Positions 54,100 to 63,071 of a stretch of 64,000 nucleotides of DNA are shown piece by piece. Numbering within the stretch: the stretch's first letter is position 1; each line of letters begins with the position of its first letter. The notes below the pieces were generated by a model, which was given only the letters and a program-made list of their open reading frames with translations, did not search any database and was not told the origin of the DNA. The stretch covers positions 62,001 to 126,000 of the forward strand of contig CANMWQ010000002.1 of NCBI GenBank assembly GCA_947501685.1, written 5' to 3'. A program made the translations under genes and the position numbers. Source of the stretch: an uncultured Litoreibacter sp. (lineage in GTDB: Bacteria; Pseudomonadota; Alphaproteobacteria; Rhodobacterales; Rhodobacteraceae).

Positions 54100-54970
54100 G
54101 TTCAAGCTCCGTTTTTGCATTGGGTCGGGCCGCACAATGCCCGAGCATTTTGACATCACCCTGCAAAAACAGGGCGGCTCCTTTGACATGGCCAGCGTCC
54201 AGAAACTGCTGCGCCAGCGCCGCGCCGGTTACGAGCGCCACATCGCGTTGGGCACGTCCCAAGCGCGGAACATAAGTCACGACCATTTGGTCCCCCAGAT
54301 CACTGTCAGGCAGCAACGCGCAGGCTGGTTCACGCAGAACCTCTCTGTGACCTGGTAAATCAACAGCATTGGCAATCAAAGTCGCCGCCACATCCGCCTG
54401 CGCGGCTGATTTCGCCAAAACCGTAACGCTGTCGGCAATCCCGAACGAGTGGCTTCTGCCACGCGCACCACTGGTCGCAACGCCGCCAATCCCGTCCGCT
54501 CGTGAGAATCGCACCCGCCCCAAATCGCACCCGTCATCCTGCGCCATCGCAATCGAGAAGGCCACGTCTTGTGCCAAATGAACCGCGATATCACCGCCAT
54601 TATTCACATAGGCGCGGGTCAGCAGAACGCTGTCGCGCATAGCGGCCAACACCTCATCCGCAACCGATCCGGCAACCGCAATCATCGGCGTCAGAAATGT
54701 TTGCGTACAGAAGGGCAGCACCGCCGTATACATGCGTCTGGCAACCGGATCCGTAGGCAGCGGCGTATCACACAACAAGCGCCGTCGATGCTGGTCTAAG
54801 TCGACAACAAGCCCTTCGAGAATAGTTTCGAACCGGGCAGCAGCAGCCTCAAAAGCACGCCTGCGGGCGTCTGGCGCGGGGCCATCCGCTCCAATGATTA
54901 GGTCGATCGGCCCATGGTTCAGGTGCAAACGATCACCCTGCCCAAGCAACATCGCAGTAGGAGACTGCAT
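54092..54970 (-). CDS. UPF0280 family protein
   Basis: A protein of 292 aa. It has LNHGPIDLIIGADGPAPDAR at the N-terminus, RMYTAVLPFCTQTFLTPMIA, then AGSVADEVLAAMRD, a YVNNGGDIAVHLA stretch resembling the flavin-site region of ApbE-like proteins, and ATSGARGRSHSFGIADSVTV near the middle. These features match UPF0280, which is distantly ApbE-like and of unknown function. ApbE transfers FMN to target proteins, so flavin handling for the reductase next door is one possibility; that is inference. It begins 6 bp after the 6-hydroxynicotinate reductase stop and overlaps the AA_synth gene by 8 bp. Confidence 0.82.
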   Translation of the reverse strand: MQSPTAMLLGQGDRLHLNHGPIDLIIGADGPAPDARRRAFEAAAARFETILEGLVVDLDQHRRRLLCDTPLPTDPVARRMYTAVLPFCTQTFLTPMIAVAGSVADEVLAAMRDSVLLTRAYVNNGGDIAVHLAQDVAFSIAMAQDDGCDLGRVRFSRADGIGGVATSGARGRSHSFGIADSVTVLAKSAAQADVAATLIANAVDLPGHREVLREPACALLPDSDLGDQMVVTYVPRLGRAQRDVALVTGAALAQQFLDAGHVKGAALFLQGDVKMLGHCAARPNAKTELEHA

Positions 54971-54976
54971 CCCGCT

Positions 54977-56458
54977 CTACCCCCCCGTCTTCCAGCGATA
55001 GTTACGCTGCGCCGTTGGGTCCGCCTCCAGGTCAATCTGCTCCACCCTGCGCACATCAGGGGACAGGACCTCTTCTATGGGTTTGACGTGATCGGCATGC
55101 CCGCCCAAAGCGACATAATCCGACAGGCGCATCGTGAACTCAATCGGGGCCACCAGCGCGGGTGTTGGCACGTAGCCAAACGCGTTTGACGGCATGTCCA
55201 AGACATCTGCCATCACCGTAATACCCCCGCCGGGCCAGACATAGGAATTGGCCCCGCCGCAAGACACATGCGTCAGCGAGTCCTTGACCGAGTTCGTCAG
55301 CTTCACCGGGTTCTCTGTCACCCCGGATCGCAGCGACCCACCAGCGCCCCCCATGAACAACACGGAACACACAGACGGCTCGCAATTCTCCGCAATGCGG
55401 TCGACAGAAAGCTGCAACGCGTCAGGCAGCGCGGCTGGCTGGGGTTGCAACGCCTCGTCGAGGACGAAATACCCGTGCTGCTCACCGGTTGTGGAGACCA
55501 TCAGCAACCGCAAACCCTGCCAAGCCACCTTCGGATCAGAAGGCTTCAAAATGGTCAGCGGGTCATCCACATCAGTGCCGCCCCAACCGGTTCCTGGCTC
55601 CGCCACTTGGAAGTAACGCCCCGGCGTTGACCGGCGGCCGTTTACCTTGATGCCGGTCGCAGGCACGTCGAGCATCTTGCCCGCCTGATGCTCCGACAAA
55701 ACCCCAGTGATATGGTCATCCACCACAATCACCTCGTCGACATGATCCACCCATTGCGAGGCAAACATTCCGATGGTCGCGGACCCACAGCCAACCCGCA
55801 TCAGCTTCTCTTCAACGCCATTGACGATGGGCGCATGCCCCGCCTGAACCACGACCGAAATACCCCCGTCGATCTCCAGTTCAACCGCCTCGCGATTGCA
55901 CAGCTTAAGCAACGTGTCACAGGTCACACGACCTTCTTTCTTGGTGCCGCCTGTCAAATGTTCGACCCCGCCCAGCGACAGCATTTTTGAGCCATACTCA
56001 CTGGTTGTCACATGGCCTACGGGTTCGCCTTGCACGCGCACCACGTCGCGCTCGTGACCCAGAAAACGATCCGTATCGATTTTCACTTTGACGCCACAAT
56101 AGCTGAAAATCCCCTCGGTCACGATGGTGACCATGTCCGCGCCGTCCACCTCTTGGCTGACAATGAAAGGCGCAGGTTTGTAGTCAGGATATGTGGTGCC
56201 CGCCCCAACCGCAGTCACAAAGGGCCGTTTGCTATGGACAAGGTCACCGTCCCAATCATCGTCTTGCAGAAAGGGCACCGCCTTCGTCCCACTTTCAATC
56301 GAATTCTCGATGATTGTTAGCGGGTCCAGCCGCACCAATTCTCCAGCGTAGTTGGCGTAGCGGTCGCAGGCTCCCGACTTGCCGTCGGCGATATAGCACA
56401 AGACCGGGCAGGCATCGCAGCGGATTTTCTCTGGTTTGACGCGGGATGCCTCAGCCAT
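54977..56458 (-). CDS. hnr: 6-hydroxynicotinate reductase-like protein
   Basis: A protein of 493 aa. In Eubacterium barkeri Hnr reduces 6-hydroxynicotinate to 1,4,5,6-tetrahydro-6-oxonicotinate using an Fe-S/flavin centre. Here the N-terminus has four Cys for an Fe-S cluster (C14, C17, C21, C31, in KIRCDACPVLCYIADGKSG and following residues). Further motifs are FLQDDDWDGDLVHSKRPFVT, EGIFSYCGVKVKIDTDRF, VDDHITGVLSEHQAGKML and VSCGGANSYVWPGGGITVMA. Context with a molybdenum hydroxylase and an enamidase supports the call. The start overlaps the Mo subunit gene by 8 bp. Activity on a related N-heterocycle cannot be excluded. Confidence 0.82.
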   Translation of the reverse strand: MAEASRVKPEKIRCDACPVLCYIADGKSGACDRYANYAGELVRLDPLTIIENSIESGTKAVPFLQDDDWDGDLVHSKRPFVTAVGAGTTYPDYKPAPFIVSQEVDGADMVTIVTEGIFSYCGVKVKIDTDRFLGHERDVVRVQGEPVGHVTTSEYGSKMLSLGGVEHLTGGTKKEGRVTCDTLLKLCNREAVELEIDGGISVVVQAGHAPIVNGVEEKLMRVGCGSATIGMFASQWVDHVDEVIVVDDHITGVLSEHQAGKMLDVPATGIKVNGRRSTPGRYFQVAEPGTGWGGTDVDDPLTILKPSDPKVAWQGLRLLMVSTTGEQHGYFVLDEALQPQPAALPDALQLSVDRIAENCEPSVCSVLFMGGAGGSLRSGVTENPVKLTNSVKDSLTHVSCGGANSYVWPGGGITVMADVLDMPSNAFGYVPTPALVAPIEFTMRLSDYVALGGHADHVKPIEEVLSPDVRRVEQIDLEADPTAQRNYRWKTGG

Positions 56459-59189
56459 CGACTCTACCTTTGATAGCCTGCCGCAGCTTGGACGGCGTCA
56501 CCGGGACGGAGTACATCCGCACGCCGGTCGCATATTTTACAGCATTCAAGAGTGCTGGGGCGGTCGGGATCAAGACATGCTCTCCCAGACCCTTGGCACC
56601 AAAAGGGCCGTGCCCGTCCGGCACCTCGACGATAAGCGTTTCAATCGGTGGAATATCCCCAATCGTCGGGATCAAATAGTCATGCAGGTTCTCGGTCCGG
56701 CCCGGCAGATATTCTTCGATCAGCGCCATTCCAAGACCTTGCGCGATACCGCCCTGAACCTGTCCCTCGACAAGCATCGGGTTGATCGCTTTGCCAACAT
56801 CATGTGCCGCGACAAACTTGATCGGTTTGATGATGCCAAGCGCCTCGTCCACCTCGATGACAGCCAGCTGTGCGGCATAGCCGTACTGCGCGTAAGGGGC
56901 GCCCTGCCCGTTCGCATCAAGCGGCTTAATCGGCGGGTCGTAGGTTTCCGTCGCCGCATAAACATAGCCGTCACCGTCGACATCCATCTTGCCCAGGTCC
57001 AGCCGATGGTCCTTGTCGCCATCCTTGATGGAAATCGTCCCGTCCTCAAATCCAAGCGTCGCCTCCGGGGAGGCGTTCACATCGCGCAATATCAGTCCCC
57101 GTAGAGCTTTTCCCGCCAGCCGGGCGGCGTTGCCTGAGACAAAGGTCTGCCGGGACGCAGATGTCTTGCCCGCATCCGGTGTCGTGTCTGTGTCCGCACC
57201 CACAAGCGTCAGCTCTTCCGCAGACAGCCCCACAGCCGTCGCAAAGATCTGCGAAATGACTGTATTCGACCCTTGCCCAATATCAACGGCACCCTGATGC
57301 AGCACGACGGTGCCGCAGGGCTTGATACCCGCCTTGATGCTCGACGGGTTCGGCAGGGACGTGTTTCCGCACCCATACCACCCCGCCGCCAGCCCAACCC
57401 CGCGCCGCAAACTGCCCGTCGAGGCGGCATTGAACGCATCCGCCTCAGCGCATTCACGCGTCCAGGCAGGGCGCAACGCCTCAAGGCACTCTTTGATGCC
57501 GACGCCCTGTTCAAACACCTGACCACAAACCGTCGGCGCGCCGTTCTCCAGAGCGTTCAGAATCCGGAACTCAAGTGCATCCACACCAAGCTTTTCGGCC
57601 AGTTCGTCAAACAGCGATTCCTGCGCAATGCCCGATTGAGGCACACCAAACCCGCGAAACGCGCCAGATGGAGGGCAATGTGTGTGAATGCCCTTCGCTT
57701 GCGCTGTGTAATCCGCAAACTGATAGGGGCCAGACGCATGAACAGGGACCCGGTTGGCCACAGTCGGACCCCAAGACGCATAGGCCCCCGTGTTGAACAC
57801 CCCGTCAAAAATCAATCCAGACAATTTACCGTCCTTCGTGGCTCCGACCGTCAAAGAGATACTGGCCGGGTGCCGTTTGGTGGTGGATTGCAGGGACTCA
57901 GTTCGCGAGTAGGTAAGCCGCACGGGTCGCCCTGTTTTCAAAGCGGCCAACGCCAGAAACGGCTGGACGGACAGATCCAGCTTCGACCCAAAGCCGCCGC
58001 CCACAGCTGTCGGAACGATACGGATCTGGCTACGGTCGAGCCCTAGAATCGTCTCCAACGCATCAAGGTTCATCACCGGCGCCTGCGTACAAACATGGAC
58101 CTCAACCCGGCCATCGACGATCCTTGCGAACCCTGCCTCCGGCTCGATATAGCCATGCTCCACGAACCCGGTAGTGAATGTCCCCTCCACAATCACATCG
58201 GCGGCGGCTAGGGCGTGCTCGGCATCGCCGCGTTTTACAAACCCACGACACATCTCATTGCCCGCACGGTCCGCATGCAGTTGCGGGGCCGCATCATTGC
58301 GCGCGGGACCCACTTCGCTGACACTTTCAAGCTCGGTCCAAGTGACAGGAAACTGGTCCACACGAAACCTCCGCGCAATCTCGGGTGTTGCGACGATGGC
58401 GGCCACAGCCTCCCCACGGAAACGCGTGACATGCTCGGCAAAAACGGGTTGGTCGGCGAAGTCCGGGATGACCCCGAACCTGTTGGCCCCCGAAATATCA
58501 TCAGCCGTCAAAATAGCCTCGACCCCGTTTGCTTCTTTCCACACCTCAAGGTCGCCAAATGAGAACGCCGCATGCGCGAATGGAGACCGCACAACCCTGA
58601 TCTCAAGCGTCCCGGCAGGCGCCACATCATCACCGAAAACCTCTGTTCCCAGAACCTTCGGCGGTCCATCAAGCCGCCGCACCTGAGCCCCGGCAACCGC
58701 GCTGTCGTCCAGAACCACAGGCACGTTCCGCACCGCGTCAATGATCTTGCGATAACCGGTACAACGGCACAAAACGCCCCCAAGGGCGGCCTGAACCTCC
58801 TCCACACTGGGCTTCGGTGTTTCGCGCAACAGAGCTACGGCACACACCATCATGCCGGGCGTGCAAATCCCGCATTGCGCGGCACCGTGATCTTGAAACT
58901 GTTCGACAAGCGCTTTCGCATGCGGGTCAGTTTCCACGAGACCGGACAGGGTATCAATCTGCTGACCTGCCGCTTTTTGCACAGGCATCAGGCAGGAGCA
59001 CACCATGTCGCCGCCGACCAGAACAGAGCACGCGCCGCAATCCCCAGCATTGCACCCGATCTTCACATCACGTGCACCGAGCCGTTCGCGCAATACCTCG
59101 GAGAGACGCTCGCCCGGCTCAGGCGTGATCTGCACAGCCTCCCCATTCAGGTGAAAACGCAAACTGGCATCCGTGTTCCGCGCGTCCAT
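56451..59189 (-). CDS. Molybdenum hydroxylase, fused 2Fe-2S and Mo subunits
   Basis: A protein of 912 aa in one chain. Residues 1-160 form the ferredoxin-type small subunit with two 2Fe-2S clusters (C46/C51/C54/C66 and C106/C109/C141/C143). Residues about 170-905 are the molybdopterin large subunit, with TAVGGGFGSKLDLSVQP, GAFRGFGVPQSGIAQESLFD, and the active-site glutamate in GPFGAKGLGEHVLIP. It hydroxylates an N-heterocycle with water as oxygen source, probably nicotinate to 6-hydroxynicotinate because the reductase gene follows. Its partner is the FAD subunit gene just upstream. Xanthine-type substrates are an alternative. Confidence 0.88.
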   Translation of the reverse strand: MDARNTDASLRFHLNGEAVQITPEPGERLSEVLRERLGARDVKIGCNAGDCGACSVLVGGDMVCSCLMPVQKAAGQQIDTLSGLVETDPHAKALVEQFQDHGAAQCGICTPGMMVCAVALLRETPKPSVEEVQAALGGVLCRCTGYRKIIDAVRNVPVVLDDSAVAGAQVRRLDGPPKVLGTEVFGDDVAPAGTLEIRVVRSPFAHAAFSFGDLEVWKEANGVEAILTADDISGANRFGVIPDFADQPVFAEHVTRFRGEAVAAIVATPEIARRFRVDQFPVTWTELESVSEVGPARNDAAPQLHADRAGNEMCRGFVKRGDAEHALAAADVIVEGTFTTGFVEHGYIEPEAGFARIVDGRVEVHVCTQAPVMNLDALETILGLDRSQIRIVPTAVGGGFGSKLDLSVQPFLALAALKTGRPVRLTYSRTESLQSTTKRHPASISLTVGATKDGKLSGLIFDGVFNTGAYASWGPTVANRVPVHASGPYQFADYTAQAKGIHTHCPPSGAFRGFGVPQSGIAQESLFDELAEKLGVDALEFRILNALENGAPTVCGQVFEQGVGIKECLEALRPAWTRECAEADAFNAASTGSLRRGVGLAAGWYGCGNTSLPNPSSIKAGIKPCGTVVLHQGAVDIGQGSNTVISQIFATAVGLSAEELTLVGADTDTTPDAGKTSASRQTFVSGNAARLAGKALRGLILRDVNASPEATLGFEDGTISIKDGDKDHRLDLGKMDVDGDGYVYAATETYDPPIKPLDANGQGAPYAQYGYAAQLAVIEVDEALGIIKPIKFVAAHDVGKAINPMLVEGQVQGGIAQGLGMALIEEYLPGRTENLHDYLIPTIGDIPPIETLIVEVPDGHGPFGAKGLGEHVLIPTAPALLNAVKYATGVRMYSVPVTPSKLRQAIKGRVDG

Positions 59190-59192
59190 CGC

Positions 59193-60023
59193 CTAACCCT
59201 TGCCACAGGCGTCAAGCAGAGCGCGTTTGCACATCTCAGCGACCACGTCGGAACGGTATTCAGCGGAACCCCGCACGTCCGAGATAGGCGTCAGCTCGCG
59301 AATGTCCGAAACATCAATCTGGGTAATGTCCTCAACAGGCTGCCCAATAAACTTTGCCTCCAGACTGCGCAGACGTTGCGCGACCGGCGAACAGCTTCCG
59401 ACGGCAATACGCACCTCGGCAATCCGGCCATCCTGCACCCGCGCCAAAATCGCGACCATTGCGATAGAAATGACCAGATGCCTGCGCGATCCAAGCTTGG
59501 AGAAGCTGGTCCGCGCGGCGGGCGATATGTCGGGAACAATGAGTGCAGACACCATCTCGCCGACACGTAGATCAGTTTGCCGCACGCCCGTGATAAACTC
59601 AGAAAGCGGCACCACCCGCGTGTAGTCGGCAGATATCACTTCAACTTGCGCATCCAGCACCAGCAAGGGTGGCACGCCATCAGCGGCTGGAGACGCATTG
59701 CAAATGTTACCCGCCACCGTGCCTTGGTTCTGAATTTGTACAGACCCAACCTCAAGCGCGGCAGCTTTCAGCCCGTCAAATGCAGCAGGCAGGTCAGCCC
59801 GCACGATATCCGTCCAAGTGGTCGCAGCACCAATACTCCAGCCCTGTTGCGTCCGTATAGTGCCCCGCATCCCGTCCAACTGCGTGATGTCCAGCACGTC
59901 TTCATGAATTTCGCCCTGTCCAAGACTGGGGAAATAATCGGTGCTTCCGGCCACAATTTTGGGACTGTAGCTTTGAAGAAAACGGAAAGCGTCGCCCCGA
60001 TTGGTAGGAGCCAAGTATGGCAA
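59193..60023 (-). CDS. Molybdenum hydroxylase, FAD subunit
   Basis: A protein of 276 aa from a TTG with GGGAGG 6 bp upstream; ATG starts further in would cut the fold. The FAD-binding PCMH domain has KIVAGSTDYFPSLGQGEIHE, WSIGAATTWTDI, and VGSVQIQNQGTVAGNICNAS, the usual medium-subunit signature, then a CO-dehydrogenase-flavoprotein C-terminal domain. It passes electrons from the Fe-S clusters to an acceptor. It is first in the six-gene operon; a candidate MarR operator at 60046-60059 begins 23 bp upstream of its start. Confidence 0.88.
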   Translation of the reverse strand: MPYLAPTNRGDAFRFLQSYSPKIVAGSTDYFPSLGQGEIHEDVLDITQLDGMRGTIRTQQGWSIGAATTWTDIVRADLPAAFDGLKAAALEVGSVQIQNQGTVAGNICNASPAADGVPPLLVLDAQVEVISADYTRVVPLSEFITGVRQTDLRVGEMVSALIVPDISPAARTSFSKLGSRRHLVISIAMVAILARVQDGRIAEVRIAVGSCSPVAQRLRSLEAKFIGQPVEDITQIDVSDIRELTPISDVRGSAEYRSDVVAEMCKRALLDACGKG

Positions 60024-60045
60024 AGCAGGCCTCCCAGCGCTAATC

Positions 60046-60059
60046 GTTAGTACACAAAC
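60046..60059. promoter_or_regulatory. Candidate MarR operator, FAD-subunit side
   Basis: GTTAGTACACAAAC. It matches the site at 60658-60671 in 12 of 14 positions and sits just ahead of the operon start, where a repressor would block transcription. Confidence 0.5.
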
Positions 60060-60116
60060 GCTAGCAGCGGTTTTGAAGATGAGTCAAATCATTATTTCTG
60101 CCAGAGAACTTGCAAG

Positions 60117-60563
60117 CTACCCAAGCTTCTTGAGAAGTTTTAGAAAGGACTTCTGCTCGGCGGCGGTCAGCGGCGACAGTGTCAGATCAGAGATTTTCTG
60201 ACCCGCTGCCGTAAGCACTGGAAGCAAATCTGCATGCTCCGCAGCTATCGACAGAACTGCGCGCCGCTTGTCATTCGGATCGGAATTTACATCGACCAAC
60301 CCCTTCTTGCGCAGCCGCTCAATCACGCCCTTGATCGTTGCAACATCCATAGCTGTCTGGCGTCCCAGCTCGTTTTGGGAGCACTCACTAAGTTCAGCAA
60401 GCTTCATCAACGCGGCAAACTGCGTGGGCGTCAGATCGGCGGGAGCAACAGCTTGAAACAACACCGAATGGCGTTGGTTCGCCAGCCGCATCAAATATCC
60501 GACCTGTTCGTCCAGCCTGTAAGTCGCGCCACGTTCCGCCAATGTACCAGTTTTTCCCTGCAA
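60117..60563 (-). CDS. MarR family transcriptional regulator
   Basis: A protein of 148 aa, read from a TTG; a clear ribosome site was not found. It has the winged-helix layout: LDEQVGYLMRLANQRHSVLF, LTPTQFAALMKLAELSECSQ, NELGRQTAMDVATIKGVIER with the recognition helix, and the wing DVNSDPNDKRRAVLSI. MarR proteins bind small acids and release DNA. It lies between the two transcription units of the heterocycle cluster, and the shared GTTAGYAYACAAAC element flanks it on both sides, so it probably controls both and itself. The ligand would be the substrate or an intermediate. Confidence 0.88.
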   Translation of the reverse strand: MQGKTGTLAERGATYRLDEQVGYLMRLANQRHSVLFQAVAPADLTPTQFAALMKLAELSECSQNELGRQTAMDVATIKGVIERLRKKGLVDVNSDPNDKRRAVLSIAAEHADLLPVLTAAGQKISDLTLSPLTAAEQKSFLKLLKKLG

Positions 60564-60657
60564 GGTGAGCCGTCTCAGTCATGTTCCGTGATCAAACGCG
60601 CTGACGCAATGAACATGACCACCGATTTTAGAATAAGTAGACAGCCAAGGTAAATTT

Positions 60658-60671
60658 GTTAGCATACAAAC
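60658..60671. promoter_or_regulatory. Candidate MarR operator, enamidase side
   Basis: GTTAGCATACAAAC within the partly palindromic TTTGTTAGCATACAAA at 60656-60670. It lies 27 bp upstream of the enamidase ATG and repeats the element at 60046-60059. Confidence 0.5.
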
Positions 60672-60698
60672 ATCAATATGCTATGAGGGCCAAGCAAG

Positions 60699-61874
60699 AT
60701 GGGCGATCCGACAAAGAAGCTGGTTATACGAAACATCGGCTTGATTCTCACCGGAAAGATGGAAGCCCCTATTGCCGACGGGGATTGCGTCATCGCCATT
60801 GATGGTAAGATTTCGGACTTCGGATATGAAAAAGACTTCGACACCGAAGGGGCCACAACCCAGATCAACGCTCATGGCGCGACCATCGCGCCGGGCCTGA
60901 TCGACAGCCATATCCACCCCGTCGTCGGCGATTACACCCCGCGCCAGCAGCAACTGCATTGGATCGACTCGACCCTGCATGGCGGCGTGACAACCATGAT
61001 CTCCGCAGGCGAGGTCCATATGCCGGGCCGCCCCAAAGACATTGTCGGGCTGAAGGCCATGGCAATTGCCGCACAGCGTTGGTACGAGAACTTCCGTCCC
61101 TCCGGCGTCAAGGTTTTGGCAGGCGCGCCGGTCATTGAACACGGCATGGAAGAACACGACTTCAAAGAGCTCGCCGACGCTGGCGTTAAATACCTCGGCG
61201 AGGTCGGTCTGGGCACCGTGAAGGACGGCAAAACCGCCAACCAAATGGTCAGCTGGGCGCGCAAATACGGCATCCAATCCACCATTCACACAGGCGGCCC
61301 GTCCATTCCGGGCTCTGGTCTGATCGACGCGGACATGGTGCTGGAGACGGGCACAGATGTTGTCGGCCATATCAATGGCGGGCACTCCGCGCTGCCCGAT
61401 GATCAGATCGTCTGCTTGTGCGAGAACTGCACCCGAGGCCTTGAGATCGTGCATAACGGGAACGAGCGGGCTGCCCTCTTGACGCTGAACACGGCCCGCG
61501 AATTGAACAAGCTCGACCAGATCATCCTTGGCACTGACGGACCTGCCGGGTCAGGGGTGCAGCCGCTCGGCATCATGCGCATGGTTGCCATGCTGTCAAG
61601 CCTCGGCAACGTCCCCGCCGAGATCGCGTTCTGCTTTGCCAACGGCAACACCGCCCGCCAGCGCGAACTCGATGTGGGGCTCATGGAAAAGGGCTTCAGC
61701 GCTGACTTTGTCCTGATGGATCAGGCGCAGCACGCGCCCGGCAAGAACATTCTGGAATCGGTGCAGCTTGGAAACCTGCCCGGCGTCGGCATGATGATCA
61801 TCGACGGGGAGGTGTGCAGCCATCGTAGCCGAAACACGCCACCTGCGCAAAACCTGCCAGAGGTGGTCGTTTGA
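60699..61874 (+). CDS. Enamidase-like amidohydrolase
   Basis: A protein of 391 aa with GAGGG 9 bp before the ATG. It is an amidohydrolase with the metal motif PGLIDSHIHPVVGDYTPRQQ, EVGLGTVKDGKTANQMVSWA, IHTGGPSIPGSGLIDAD, VVGHINGGHSALPDDQI, and the final metal Asp in ILGTDGPAGSGVQPLG. These features fit enamidase of Eubacterium barkeri, which opens 1,4,5,6-tetrahydro-6-oxonicotinate to 2-formylglutarate. It stands divergent from the operon with the reductase and hydroxylase, giving three consecutive steps of one pathway. Adenine deaminase-like or hydantoinase-like activity is a less likely alternative. Confidence 0.84.
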   Translation: MGDPTKKLVIRNIGLILTGKMEAPIADGDCVIAIDGKISDFGYEKDFDTEGATTQINAHGATIAPGLIDSHIHPVVGDYTPRQQQLHWIDSTLHGGVTTMISAGEVHMPGRPKDIVGLKAMAIAAQRWYENFRPSGVKVLAGAPVIEHGMEEHDFKELADAGVKYLGEVGLGTVKDGKTANQMVSWARKYGIQSTIHTGGPSIPGSGLIDADMVLETGTDVVGHINGGHSALPDDQIVCLCENCTRGLEIVHNGNERAALLTLNTARELNKLDQIILGTDGPAGSGVQPLGIMRMVAMLSSLGNVPAEIAFCFANGNTARQRELDVGLMEKGFSADFVLMDQAQHAPGKNILESVQLGNLPGVGMMIIDGEVCSHRSRNTPPAQNLPEVVV

Positions 61875-61962
61875 CCACGTCAACGCCAAGAAACCATTTG
61901 ACAGCTTGCCCTGTTTTACGCCTCAATTTTCGGGAAGCACCGTGTTGGGGGTCTGCTAAATC

Positions 61963-63030
61963 ATGAGTTTTGTGAGAAATGCTTGGTACGTTGCCGGCTG
62001 GTCCACAGACTTTGGCGAGCCCCTGCGCGCCCTCGAAATCACCGGTCAGCGTCTGGTTATGTTTCGCGAAGCAGGCGGCGCGGTGAAGGCTCTTGAGGAC
62101 CGCTGCCCGCACCGGCTTTTGCCGCTGTCAAAAGGCAAGCGGATCGGCGACACGATCCAATGCGGCTATCATGGCATGACCTTTGACGGCGCCGGGCAAT
62201 GCGTCCGCGTGCCCGGTCAGGAAAACACCCCTAAAAGCGCCTATGTCGAGGCCTTTCCCGTCGAAGAGCGTCACGGCATTGTCTGGGTCTGGATGGGCGA
62301 TCCAGAGCTGGCCGACCCCGCAAACATCTTCGATCTGCCCGAGTTTACCCAACCCGGCTGGCACGCCCATCACGGCGAAGCACTGCACATCAAATCTAAC
62401 TATCTCAACGTGGCCGAGAACCTCGTGGACCCCGCGCATGTCAGCTTTGTGCACCCGACAACCTTGGGCAACGCAGCCAGCGAGAACGTGCCCGTGCATG
62501 TCTCTACGAGCGGGGAGGTCATCTCCGCGTGGCGCTGGATCCGCGACGCTCCGCCTATCGGCTTTTTCCAGAAATTTGGCGGCTTCGACGGGCATGTGGA
62601 CCGTTGGCACTATTACGACCTGCATCTGCCCTCCACAGCCGTGATCGACTTTGGCAGCATCGACACCAAGCTGAACTGCCCGGAGGAGGAGCGCGACCGC
62701 GGTGTGCGCATCTTCGCCCTGCATTTCGTGACCCCCGTCAGGGAAGATTACACCATCGACCATTGGATGCATCTTCGGAACACGTCGCTTGGCGATGACG
62801 AGGCCTCCGCGCAGATGGATGCGATGTTCAAGACGGCTTTCGCTGAGGATAAGGAAATCCTAGAAGCTGTTCAAGAGTCCGAGCAACAACCGCAAAGACG
62901 CCGGCCCATTCGCGTGGCCATCGACAAGGGGCCGACTGTCTACCGCAAACGCATCCGCGACCTGATCGCGTCAGAGGCCACACATGATCTGGGCGCGCCC
63001 GTCGGGGCGAGCTTCATACAACACGACTGA
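61963..63030 (+). CDS. Rieske oxygenase, vanillate O-demethylase-like alpha subunit
   Basis: A protein of 355 aa. The Rieske 2Fe-2S site is CPHR and CGYHGM (CxH...CxxH) at about residues 47-68, and the mononuclear iron site is NVAENLVDPAHVSFVHPTT with Asp and two His. Sequence and length fit the VanA/phthalate dioxygenase-like group acting on aromatic acids. No reductase partner (VanB type) is in the window. It follows the enamidase by 88 bp on the same strand, so it may attack a substrate entering the same cluster, perhaps a methoxylated or N-methylated pyridine carboxylate. The substrate is unknown. Confidence 0.84.
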   Translation: MSFVRNAWYVAGWSTDFGEPLRALEITGQRLVMFREAGGAVKALEDRCPHRLLPLSKGKRIGDTIQCGYHGMTFDGAGQCVRVPGQENTPKSAYVEAFPVEERHGIVWVWMGDPELADPANIFDLPEFTQPGWHAHHGEALHIKSNYLNVAENLVDPAHVSFVHPTTLGNAASENVPVHVSTSGEVISAWRWIRDAPPIGFFQKFGGFDGHVDRWHYYDLHLPSTAVIDFGSIDTKLNCPEEERDRGVRIFALHFVTPVREDYTIDHWMHLRNTSLGDDEASAQMDAMFKTAFAEDKEILEAVQESEQQPQRRRPIRVAIDKGPTVYRKRIRDLIASEATHDLGAPVGASFIQHD

Positions 63031-63071
63031 GACACAGTCGGACCATAGCCAACACAAGGGAGCTAAATCCA

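Noticed and set aside
57273-58046. Plus-strand open frame of 257 codons opposite the Mo hydroxylase
   Set aside because: Arg-rich reverse-frame artefact; the opposite strand encodes conserved molybdopterin motifs.
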